Of a stretch of 7,977 bases of DNA, positions 1 through 6,623 are shown piece by piece. A program made the position numbers and the translations under genes. Origin of the DNA: Chlamydiales bacterium (GTDB taxonomy: Bacteria > Chlamydiota > Chlamydiia > Chlamydiales > FEN-1388); NCBI GenBank assembly GCA_021372185.1, contig JAJFUY010000330.1:1-7977 (forward strand), in the 5' to 3' direction. Under the pieces are notes generated by a model. It worked only from the letters and a program-made list of their open reading frames with translations, had not been told where the DNA came from and made no database searches. Numbering within the stretch: position 1 is the stretch's first letter; the number at the start of each line of letters is the position of its first letter.

Positions 1-100
1 AAACATACAATAATAACCCCATACTATGACACAAATGAGTTAAACAAAGTATTGAACGTTCATGTAAGTTGTGGAAGTTATTGATAAATCGGTGTGCGGT

Positions 101-130
101 CGAAAATTAAAAGCGGTAAAAAATTACCGC
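101..130 (-). terminator. Probable intrinsic terminator of the yhhQ-tgt-repeat protein operon
   Basis: Read on the minus strand, a perfect 7-base-pair stem GCGGTAA/TTACCGC (130-124 with 119-113) with a 4-base T loop is followed at once by TTTTAATTTT (112-103). A GC-containing stem followed by a U-rich tract is the standard Rho-independent form. It lies about 85 bases beyond the stop codon of the repeat-protein gene. The stem is short, so strength is uncertain. A competing stem, GTGCGGT/ACCGCAC (94-100 with 126-132), uses the same right arm. Confidence 0.5.
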
Positions 131-186
131 ACTCCAGAAGCTTCGCTAGTAGTTATGGTATTGTAATTCAAATGTCCAAACTCGAG

Positions 187-209
187 TTTCACTCTCTTCG
201 AGAGTGAAA
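187..209. repeat. Strong hairpin just after the repeat-protein stop codon
   Basis: TTTCACTCTC pairs with GAGAGTGAAA, giving nine to ten uninterrupted base pairs around a 3-5 base loop. It begins six bases beyond the TAA stop of the minus-strand gene. No U-tract follows on either strand, so it does not look like a classical terminator. A role in protecting the 3' end of the mRNA, or in assisting termination together with the hairpin at 113-130, is possible but inferred. Confidence 0.45.
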
Positions 210-214
210 TACCT

Positions 215-1762
215 TTAGGTGCTTTTATCGAAGACGCCTTTTACGAAATTTTTTAGGGTGGAAAGCGTTTTCGGAATAAACTTCTCTTTTTTGTGGGCGT
301 CTAGCAGCTGTTCTAGCACTTTTGATTGGAGAGCTAGGACCTGGGTGTTATTGGGTTGTAGTTCTGCTGCGCGGTCTATAAGTAGGCTTGCGCGTTCTAG
401 ATCTTGCGGGAGGTTGGTGTCACCGTTTGCTAGGAGTTGACCTAGTTCAACCAGTGCAAAACCGTGGTTTGGGCTTATTTTGAGGGCCCTTTCGTAGTAT
501 TCATAGGCTTTGGCTGGATTGCGAGGGATGTCGGTGTCAATCTTTGCAATAAAGCCAAGAGTGGCAAGAGCAAAGGGCTGGTTTGGGTCTATGTCAATAG
601 ATCGCTCAGCAAGCTCACGGGCTCTTGTATAGTTAGCAGGGGTGTTGCTACCGCTAATTCTTAAAAGTTCGGCTAGGTAGTTTAACACAAACGTACTGTG
701 CTGGTTTTGCTGGTAGGCTTTTTCAAAGCAGGCATAGGCTCTTGTAAAGTCTTGAGCGATACCTGGTGCACCAGAAAAAAAGATCTCTCCTAAGCTTGCA
801 TAGGCGTAGCCATACTCTGGAGCTATTGATACAGCCTTGTGCAGCATATAAAAGGCTCTTGTTCTATCAGCCTTGACACCATCTCCCCCGGTACGTAAGA
901 GCTCGCCATATATGCCAAGTGCATAGGGGAATTGTGGAGCAATTTTAAGGGCAGATTCTAAATATTCTTGAGCAAGCTTATGATTTGTAGGTACTCCCTC
1001 AGATCTTGAGGTAAGTAAATCTGCAAGGCCTGCAAGTGTTGCCGGATTTGCAGGATAAATCTCATAGGCTCTTGTAAAGAGTTTGTAGGCACGTTTTGGA
1101 TCTGCGGGATGTGCTCCAGTGCCTACACGAACAAGCTCCGCTAGCCCAATATAGGCAAATGGGTGGTTAGGATCAGCTTCTACAGCTCGCTGTAAGTAGT
1201 GGTAGGCAGCAACTGGGTCAATTTCAATACCAACATCACCGCGGCGCAATAACTCTCCTAAATGACCAAGTGCAAAGGCAAAGTCTGGGTCAATACTGAT
1301 AGTTTCTAGCAATAACTCATAGGCTTTAAATGCGTTTCGTGGAACGTGCACTCCTCCTTCTAAATAGAGTCCTGCCAAGCTTGCAAGGGCATAAGAGTAT
1401 TCTGGGGCTATCTCTAAAGCCTGTTCTAGTAATTCTTTTGTGCGTAAGTCATTTTTAGGTATAGCTCGGCCGTGCGTAATAAAGAGGTTAGCAAAGGCAA
1501 CAAAAGAGTGCATGTTTTCTGTAAGTGGCTCTTGCACAGGACGCATAAATACACACTCCTGTTGCACCATAAGCAGTATATCGTGAAATGATACGAGAAG
1601 CTCATTTTGTTCCCAGTTTTCTACAGCATGAATTTCTTTTAGAAAGTTTGTAACGTCAGCTTCTAAGTCTTCAGAGTTTTTTAAGAGGTGGGCAAAATAC
1701 TGGAGATTGCGACGAGCCTCACCGAGTGCTTTTACTTCTTCTGAGTATATGTTTTCTTCCAT
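215..1762 (-). CDS. TPR/Sel1-like repeat protein with ten 39-residue units
   Basis: This is a 515-residue soluble protein with no signal peptide or membrane segment. An N-terminal helical region (residues 1-84) is followed by ten tandem units starting at 85, 124, 163, 202, 241, 280, 319, 358, 397 and 435, all 39 residues long except the ninth (38). The unit pattern is aromatic-A-L-x-x-L-x-E-L-L, a Gly/Asp-rich turn, then RAY-x-x-x-x-x-A-x-x-I-x-P. The A-L-x-I-x-P ending is TPR-like, while the unit length lies in the Sel1-like range. A Lys-rich tail closes the protein. Such solenoids usually bind proteins; the partner here is unknown. I chose the ATG at 1762 over the TTG at 1768 because AAGGGA (1777-1772) lies nine bases before the ATG but only three before the TTG. 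The gap after tgt is 17 bases, so it is probably the last gene of the yhhQ-tgt operon. Confidence 0.9.
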   Translation of the reverse strand: MEENIYSEEVKALGEARRNLQYFAHLLKNSEDLEADVTNFLKEIHAVENWEQNELLVSFHDILLMVQQECVFMRPVQEPLTENMHSFVAFANLFITHGRAIPKNDLRTKELLEQALEIAPEYSYALASLAGLYLEGGVHVPRNAFKAYELLLETISIDPDFAFALGHLGELLRRGDVGIEIDPVAAYHYLQRAVEADPNHPFAYIGLAELVRVGTGAHPADPKRAYKLFTRAYEIYPANPATLAGLADLLTSRSEGVPTNHKLAQEYLESALKIAPQFPYALGIYGELLRTGGDGVKADRTRAFYMLHKAVSIAPEYGYAYASLGEIFFSGAPGIAQDFTRAYACFEKAYQQNQHSTFVLNYLAELLRISGSNTPANYTRARELAERSIDIDPNQPFALATLGFIAKIDTDIPRNPAKAYEYYERALKISPNHGFALVELGQLLANGDTNLPQDLERASLLIDRAAELQPNNTQVLALQSKVLEQLLDAHKKEKFIPKTLSTLKNFVKGVFDKST

Positions 1763-1779
1763 ATTCAAAATTCCCTTAC

Positions 1780-2910
1780 TTATATTATATCTTGTAAGAT
1801 ACTTTCTCTAATACTACGCATTTTTTGCACCATAAAGTGCAAGTTATGTATTGTTGCAAGCTGCATCACCACTAGCTCTTTAGCTTTAAAGAGGTGGTAC
1901 AGGTAGGCCCTTGTGTAGTGCTTGCAGGTATAGCAGTCACAACCTTCGGTAATTGGCGCACCGTTTGTTTTATTTTCACCCTTAGTTAGGTTTACCTGAC
2001 CGGTATGAGAGAGTGCTACACCATGACGAGCGAGCTTTGTGGGGTATGAGCTATCAAATGTATCAATACCAAAAGGCACAGAGCCTTCAAGTGATGGCAG
2101 ATCACCAATACCTAAAAGATGCCTTGGAAATGGGTCTGGCAGGCTAGGCACTGTGTTTGCCAGCAGTTCTAAGATATCAGCTTTATTTTTACCAAGGCTT
2201 CCACCTATACCAAAGCCATCAAAGGGCATTTGGCGCAATATTTCACAGCTTTTACGACGCAAGTCCCAGTTTAGTCCACCATGAATAACGGCAAACATCG
2301 CTTGGTTTTGTCGGTTTGCCAAATGTGCTTTTAATGAACGCTCCTGCCAGCGGTGTGTGCGGTCAAATGACTTTTGCAAGGCATGGCTATCTATGTGATA
2401 AGGAGGCAATTCATCAAATGGTATGATAATATCGGCCCCTAAGTCTTTTTGGGCGGCAATTGAGGTTTCTGGAGTAAGTAAAACCTTACTACCATCAATG
2501 TAGGAGCGAAAGAGCACGCCGTCTTCGGTAATCTTTACAACAGAGTTGCCATTTTTTTTGGTGCCGCGGCTTTTAAGCTCATCCGCTACTGATCCATAGG
2601 CTAAGCTAAATACCTGAAAGCCGCCAGAATCTGTTATGATGGGCAATTTGCGGTTTATAAAGCTATGGAGGCCACCCATCTCTTTAACTACCTTTGAGCC
2701 CGGCTGAAGCATTAGGTGATAGGTGTTGCAGAACATAAGCTGAAGGCCAATTTCACTTACCGATACATTGTCGAGTGCTTTAAGGGTGCCATTGGTGCCC
2801 ACGGCAACAAAATTTGGCGTGTCGATAATGCCATGGGGCGTGTAGATGCGCCCTACTCTTGCGCGCGATTTTTTAGAGGTGTGTAGAATTTCAAACCGAA
2901 ACGGGTGCAT
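1780..2910 (-). CDS. tgt: tRNA-guanine transglycosylase, predicted queuine-type
   Basis: The enzyme exchanges guanine-34 in GUN anticodons for a 7-deazaguanine base. At 376 residues it is of normal length. Visible hallmarks are TDSGGFQV with the general base Asp94, FDE with Asp166, the nucleophile Asp286 in GIDTFD, and the zinc ligands Cys324, Cys326, Cys329 and His355 in the CDCYTC and IHN motifs. Positions equivalent to Z. mobilis Cys158 and Val233 are Leu168 and Gly240; Gly at the latter is the eukaryotic state that makes room for queuine. Gln203 is replaced by His210, and PTR by PTK (290-292). About 18 extra residues follow the TDSGG motif (roughly 104-122) compared with E. coli. From memory this resembles the chlamydial enzyme. 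The ATG start overlaps the end of yhhQ by 20 bases with only a weak GAG upstream, suggesting translational coupling. The family assignment is firm; queuine use is inferred from pocket residues. Confidence 0.97.
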   Translation of the reverse strand: MHPFRFEILHTSKKSRARVGRIYTPHGIIDTPNFVAVGTNGTLKALDNVSVSEIGLQLMFCNTYHLMLQPGSKVVKEMGGLHSFINRKLPIITDSGGFQVFSLAYGSVADELKSRGTKKNGNSVVKITEDGVLFRSYIDGSKVLLTPETSIAAQKDLGADIIIPFDELPPYHIDSHALQKSFDRTHRWQERSLKAHLANRQNQAMFAVIHGGLNWDLRRKSCEILRQMPFDGFGIGGSLGKNKADILELLANTVPSLPDPFPRHLLGIGDLPSLEGSVPFGIDTFDSSYPTKLARHGVALSHTGQVNLTKGENKTNGAPITEGCDCYTCKHYTRAYLYHLFKAKELVVMQLATIHNLHFMVQKMRSIRESILQDII

Positions 2911-3565
2911 GTGTCTGTTTTCTCATTGTTGATAGGCTGAGTAATACTGCTATAGTAAGTTTTATAATAAAACTTACGAGGAAGACGTCAAATAATTCAC
3001 TAACCAAGCCCCAGAGGCCGAGTATGGTAAATAACACTGTGTCAAAAAACTGGGATACTGCCAGGCTTGTAATATTGCGGCCAAATAGTGTGAGTTTTTT
3101 AGCACGCGCCTTTAAAAACCCATAAAATTGCACATCAAACCACTGTACTACTAAGAATGAAGCAATAGATGCTGCAACAAGACGCGGCGTGCTAGAAAGA
3201 ATCTGGGTGTATGCGACTTGGGTGTAATCTTGTTCTGATGCTGTATAGATAAGGTGCATATCAGACATCACCACAAAAAACACAAGTAGCATAAATGAGC
3301 ACCACACGGTTTTTTTGGCTACATCCTTGCCATAGTATTCTTGGAGCATATTTAGGCCAAGGGCGCAGCTTACGGCGTAGACGTCGCTACAAGTAACAGT
3401 TAAGCCAAAAAGATGTATCTGCTTAAGCACAAAGAGGTTAGCAAGGATTGGCTGCAGGCAAATCCAGCACATGAGGCCTTCTTTTCCCATTTTCATAAAC
3501 GGGTATAAAAAGAGGGCGGCAATTACAAGATGTAGAAAAAAGAGTATTTCATTCATAAATTCCAC
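2891..3565 (-). CDS. yhhQ: YhhQ-type queuosine precursor transporter (DUF165/Vut_1)
   Basis: This is an inner-membrane carrier that imports a queuosine precursor base (preQ0/preQ1 in E. coli; queuine in some salvaging bacteria). The product is 224 residues with six or so hydrophobic segments, roughly at 5-24, 30-48, 53-73, 88-107, 124-142 and 165-210 (the last probably two). The family signature GRN-x4-A-x-SQ-x-x-DT is clear at 162-176, and a short basic tail follows. It is the first gene of the operon and overlaps tgt, so the transporter and the enzyme that uses its cargo are made together. Either GTG 3565 or ATG 3556 could be the start. An in-frame TAA just upstream excludes a longer protein, and AGTGGA before the ATG is the only ribosome-binding-like sequence. 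Family membership is clear; the cargo is inferred from the TGT pocket. Confidence 0.93.
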   Translation of the reverse strand: MEFMNEILFFLHLVIAALFLYPFMKMGKEGLMCWICLQPILANLFVLKQIHLFGLTVTCSDVYAVSCALGLNMLQEYYGKDVAKKTVWCSFMLLVFFVVMSDMHLIYTASEQDYTQVAYTQILSSTPRLVAASIASFLVVQWFDVQFYGFLKARAKKLTLFGRNITSLAVSQFFDTVLFTILGLWGLVSELFDVFLVSFIIKLTIAVLLSLSTMRKQTHAPVSV

Positions 3566-3567
3566 TG

Positions 3568-3573
3568 ATTATA
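3568..3573 (-). promoter_or_regulatory. Candidate -10 box for the yhhQ-tgt operon
   Basis: The minus strand reads TATAAT here, 11 bases upstream of the ATG at 3556 and two bases upstream of the GTG at 3565. It is a perfect match to the sigma-70 -10 consensus, but I find no good -35 at 16-18 bases. Transcription from it would give a nearly leaderless mRNA. It lies in the 14-base gap between the divergent genes, so any upstream elements would be inside the first codons of the 762-residue gene. Confidence 0.3.
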
Positions 3574-3579
3574 GAGCAT

Positions 3580-5868
3580 TTGGCCAAAAAATTCCAGCAA
3601 AGATTAAAAAAATCTTTCTTGCATGGATTCCTGGGTGCTAGTATGTTGAAAGGTATGACTTTTGATGAATTTGTACTCTCAACTATACTGCAAAAACTAT
3701 CGGTAGAATTTTTACTTGATGAAATCAAGTATGGGCTTTTACGAGACACCATAGAAGCGTGCTTTTTAGCTGAAGGGTTTACCATAGAACCCGAAGCAAA
3801 AGCAGTGATAATTCTTGATACGCTCTTCGGGCTTCTGGTACGGGGATTTTCTTTTAAAGAATTTGTAGCTGTTTTACCGCCTAAAGAAAAGACGCGCTTT
3901 ATCTCAATTCTCTTATATCAAATCTACTACCTCAATCTTACCCTTGAACATCTCGTTTCAAAAGAAACACTCTACTTTTATCTGCTACGTACCTTGGCAC
4001 TAGAGGCTCCTCACGCATTATTGGATAGCGTGTATAAAAAAATGGATATTGATCAGCGGTTGCGGTGCCTAGATTTTTGCCTAAAAAACTTTGATGAGGG
4101 CTCCTACAGGATTTTACAGATCAAAGATGTGCCAGATATTAATAAACTCTTAGAGTTGATTGATAAGAAGCTCATTACCAATGAGATTCCTGTAACAGAA
4201 GGGGAGCTTAAGAGCTTTTTACAAAAAACCCAACTAGACATTGATAGAGCCGTAGCAACTATCTGCAAATATATTCCCCATAGTCAAGAAGAGGTACTAC
4301 GCTTCTGCACTATCTACGGATTATATGACCATCAAGTGCCAAAAGAGGCCTGGAGCTTACATAAGTATGCTAGTTTGCCTGCAAAGCTTGCTCACTGTAC
4401 TAAAAGGACACGCGGCCAAACAGCTTTTATTAAGGCTATTAATGCTCATATCACTGCTACAGCTGACGACTATAAACGGGGAGTAGAGCTTATTACCTAT
4501 GCACTACCAACGGCAGGCAAAGATTTGAGCCTTTTTGCCTGGCTTGAATCTATTACACGAGCAATAGAAGCCTTTTGTAATCAGCTGAAGATTGAAAACA
4601 CCATCCCACTATTTATCTTTGACCAATCAAGTGATGAGCTATTTAATAAAAATGCTACCTACTGCAAGTCTGTAAGCCCTAATTGTCTACATATTGGAAC
4701 TGAAGACCTTCTTAAAATTGCAGACAAAATAGGCATACGGTCACTCCTTGAAACTGACTCAAGAAGCCATTTTGGCTATGGTGGCGCGCGTAATACTATA
4801 TTTTTGCTTATGCCATTATGTAGGTACTACTTAAAAGAAAGCTCTTTAGAACACGTTATAAGCTATATGCTTACGCTTTCTGATGAAGAACTCAGAGCTG
4901 ATTTTAAAGACGTTGTGTTGACCGAGGGTAAAGGCCCTTGCGTTATTCATATGGGTGATGATGATGTACATGTGCCCTATTCTACCATATTTAGCGACGC
5001 GCTATTTGCCCTACAGCATAAAAACGAATACTTTTGCCGCTTTGGCTGGCAAATAGGAAGAAAAACCACATGGACAGAAACTTCATTTAACCTTGAATAC
5101 ATTTTAGAGCACACTTCTGACATCTTATTGCAGCATTCTTGGCAAAAAGAACCCTTTAGACATGGCATGGCAGGTCTTTTATCAAAGCCAAAACTTTGTT
5201 TAAACGTACCTTTTGGCCAAGAAGAAGCCTATCTTTTAGCCATGAAAGAGTATGTGTTTGATATTAGACAGCCGATGCTGCATCTCTCAGGCTATAGATT
5301 CCCGAAGGTAAGTATACCCCAAAACCGCTTTGCAGGCTTGGCAGCTCATTTAAAAGGCCATTACTCTTACAGTATAGGCTCTATGCTTGTGTCTGACTTA
5401 TTAGACCCTCTAAACTACTACAAACGCTTAAGCTTGCCCTGGAACCAGGTAAAGACGCCATTTACCTCACTTGCCAATGCCATAGAGTGCATCACTGATC
5501 CAAAAGTAGTAAAAAAAATGCAAAAGAGTTTTTCTAAGAATCTCGTTGAACTAAATGAAGGCCTAAAAAATTACAAAGACCGCAAGCTAGAAAACTCAAA
5601 CCTAGCTTTATTTCACATCGGAGTGCTCGACATCCAAAACGTCCCGAAACTTTTAGCAAAATACCAGTCATTCACCCAAGAAGTACAAGACCTCACAAAG
5701 CTATTTGCCAACCTTAAGCAAGACTCTCACGATTTCAAACAAACCCTATCAGGAAAGGGTATTGAGGCAAAAGATGCCCTCCCAATAACCCACGCCCTCC
5801 AACTACTAACAAGCGTAATCCAAACTGCCTCTTTCCAGGCTGCCCTTAAAACGATGACGACCGAATAG
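3580..5868 (+). CDS. Large protein with a central GT-A-like glycosyltransferase region
   Basis: This 762-residue protein has no signal peptide and no clear membrane span. Residues 1-300 are mostly predicted helix and match no family I recognise. The central part (about 305-545) looks like a nucleotide-sugar glycosyltransferase of GT-A type: a strand ending PLFIFDQSS (343-351), HFGYGGARN (397-405) followed by a hydrophobic helix, and VIHMGDDDVHVP (455-466), whose DDD at 460-462 would be the metal- and nucleotide-binding DxD motif. Residues 640-762 are charged, Lys-rich and helical, perhaps coiled coil. Sugar donor and acceptor are unknown. The start is TTG 3580, giving a plausible basic N terminus (MAKKF); a TAA at 3556-3558 blocks extension. 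ATG codons at 3643 and 3655 are alternatives, and none has a strong ribosome binding site. It is divergent from yhhQ by 14 bases and converges on the exported-protein gene. The coding call is near certain; the enzyme class is a motif-based inference. Confidence 0.6.
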   Translation: MAKKFQQRLKKSFLHGFLGASMLKGMTFDEFVLSTILQKLSVEFLLDEIKYGLLRDTIEACFLAEGFTIEPEAKAVIILDTLFGLLVRGFSFKEFVAVLPPKEKTRFISILLYQIYYLNLTLEHLVSKETLYFYLLRTLALEAPHALLDSVYKKMDIDQRLRCLDFCLKNFDEGSYRILQIKDVPDINKLLELIDKKLITNEIPVTEGELKSFLQKTQLDIDRAVATICKYIPHSQEEVLRFCTIYGLYDHQVPKEAWSLHKYASLPAKLAHCTKRTRGQTAFIKAINAHITATADDYKRGVELITYALPTAGKDLSLFAWLESITRAIEAFCNQLKIENTIPLFIFDQSSDELFNKNATYCKSVSPNCLHIGTEDLLKIADKIGIRSLLETDSRSHFGYGGARNTIFLLMPLCRYYLKESSLEHVISYMLTLSDEELRADFKDVVLTEGKGPCVIHMGDDDVHVPYSTIFSDALFALQHKNEYFCRFGWQIGRKTTWTETSFNLEYILEHTSDILLQHSWQKEPFRHGMAGLLSKPKLCLNVPFGQEEAYLLAMKEYVFDIRQPMLHLSGYRFPKVSIPQNRFAGLAAHLKGHYSYSIGSMLVSDLLDPLNYYKRLSLPWNQVKTPFTSLANAIECITDPKVVKKMQKSFSKNLVELNEGLKNYKDRKLENSNLALFHIGVLDIQNVPKLLAKYQSFTQEVQDLTKLFANLKQDSHDFKQTLSGKGIEAKDALPITHALQLLTSVIQTASFQAALKTMTTE

Positions 5869-5876
5869 ATGTCTGA

Positions 5877-5930
5877 TCTTATTCTTATTCTGTCTTTTGT
5901 CTTATTTCAAAAAAAAGAATAAGAATAAGA
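5877..5930. repeat. AT-rich inverted repeat between convergent genes
   Basis: A perfect 15-base arm TCTTATTCTTATTCT (5877-5891) is matched by its reverse complement AGAATAAGAATAAGA (5916-5930), with a 24-base loop containing an A-run. It starts nine bases after the stop of the glycosyltransferase-like gene and ends nine bases before the stop codon of the facing gene. The position suits a bidirectional transcription stop. However, the stem has very few G-C pairs and no U-tract follows on the plus strand, so it is not a textbook intrinsic terminator. Confidence 0.5.
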
Positions 5931-5939
5931 GTTCTCCGT

Positions 5940-6506
5940 TTAGGCTTTGGTCGCGGGGGATCGCACCCAAATAATTCCAATTGTGTGGGTGAAGTCGGGG
6001 GCGTTGCCCTCGGCGTCTAGCCACTCGTTGTTAGATGAGCTTGCGACAGGTCTGTAACGAATCAAGTATAGGCCTGGCTCATTTGGGGCAGTTAGCGTAA
6101 AGGTTTCTTTTACTTCTTTGTCCATTTCTGACGGAATTGCAAAAGACGCCTGCGGGCCTACATCTTTAAAGCCTATGAGCACTCTTTCAAGCTTTAAATT
6201 TTTCATCTTTTCTTTATTTGCTACTACTGTTGTTTCACAGGTTAGCTTTTCACCCGGCATAACCGCTTGAGCACGAAGTTTTCCATTAATCATGGTATCA
6301 GAAAGAGAGACTGGACCAAAGGTTGTGGCATCCTCATAGGCGCCTTTCCAGTCGTAATCTTCTAATGCTTTAATAATTTCATCAATTTTGTCACCTGCTT
6401 TTTCTAATGCAGCTTTTAATTGATCTGTAGCAGTAGGTTCTTCTACTGCATACCCGAAAGAAGAAATTCCTAGGGCTACTGTTAGTAAATATTTCAAAAC
6501 TTTCAT
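5940..6506 (-). CDS. Small exported protein of unknown function, probable beta-sandwich
   Basis: The 188-residue product starts with a typical Sec signal peptide: basic MKVLKY, hydrophobic core to about residue 17, and likely cleavage after Ala20 (GYA/VE). The mature part has a charged amphipathic helix (about 26-50), then a mainly beta region (about 63-184). Alternating hydrophobic stretches such as VMPGEKL and GLYLIRYRP suggest an Ig-like or similar sandwich. A single Cys (90) means no internal disulphide, and there is no lipobox. It should act in the periplasm or outside the cell. I do not recognise the family and assign no function. The ATG at 6506 is well supported by AAGGAG (6519-6514) seven bases upstream, the best Shine-Dalgarno site in the window. 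The gene stands alone, convergent with the gene to its left and divergent from the MOSC gene. Confidence 0.88.
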   Translation of the reverse strand: MKVLKYLLTVALGISSFGYAVEEPTATDQLKAALEKAGDKIDEIIKALEDYDWKGAYEDATTFGPVSLSDTMINGKLRAQAVMPGEKLTCETTVVANKEKMKNLKLERVLIGFKDVGPQASFAIPSEMDKEVKETFTLTAPNEPGLYLIRYRPVASSSNNEWLDAEGNAPDFTHTIGIIWVRSPATKA

Positions 6507-6513
6507 TTCTTCA

Positions 6514-6519
6514 CTCCTT
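6514..6519 (-). promoter_or_regulatory. Strong ribosome binding site of the exported-protein gene
   Basis: The minus strand reads AAGGAG, followed by seven bases (TGAAGAA) and the ATG. This perfect anti-Shine-Dalgarno match fixes the start and, compared with the weak sites of other genes here, suggests high translation of the exported protein. Confidence 0.75.
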
Positions 6520-6623
6520 ATGTTTTTTTGTACAGTATGAAACTTTGTCTAACAATGCAATAAAAAAAAGCTGTAATAAAGGACAAGTGGAGAAAATTGC
6601 CTGGATTCTATATTCTTTATGGC

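Larger units (their letters stand above)
1..214. other. Non-coding left end with several small palindromes
   Basis: I see no convincing gene here; all frames are broken by stops. The stretch holds a 10-base palindrome (TGAACGTTCA, 53-62), an 8-base palindrome (GAAGCTTC, 136-143) and the hairpins listed separately at 94-132 and 187-209. On the minus strand an ATG at 22-20 runs off the window edge after seven codons. It has no ribosome binding site, so I do not call it. Confidence 0.5.

Noticed and set aside
1..22. Minus-strand ATG at 22-20 as start of a gene leaving the window
   Set aside because: Only seven codons are visible, and there is no ribosome binding site or clear promoter.
219..664. 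Plus-strand open frames opposite the repeat protein
   Set aside because: They lie wholly within the well-supported minus-strand repeat gene, have Ser/Arg-rich low-information products and no ribosome binding site.
215..1762. The repeat gene as a recent tandem duplication or CRISPR-like array
   Set aside because: The periodicity is at protein level; the units are well diverged in DNA and there are no constant repeats with unique spacers.
3549..3785. Minus-strand 78-codon frame at the start of the glycosyltransferase-like gene
   Set aside because: It is antisense to the N terminus of the 762-residue protein and to the yhhQ start, with no recognisable product.
6521..6596. Promoter pair in the gap between the exported-protein and MOSC genes
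   Set aside because: Promoters must exist near here, but the best boxes (for example TTGCAT-17-TACTGT on the minus strand) match only about half of the consensus.
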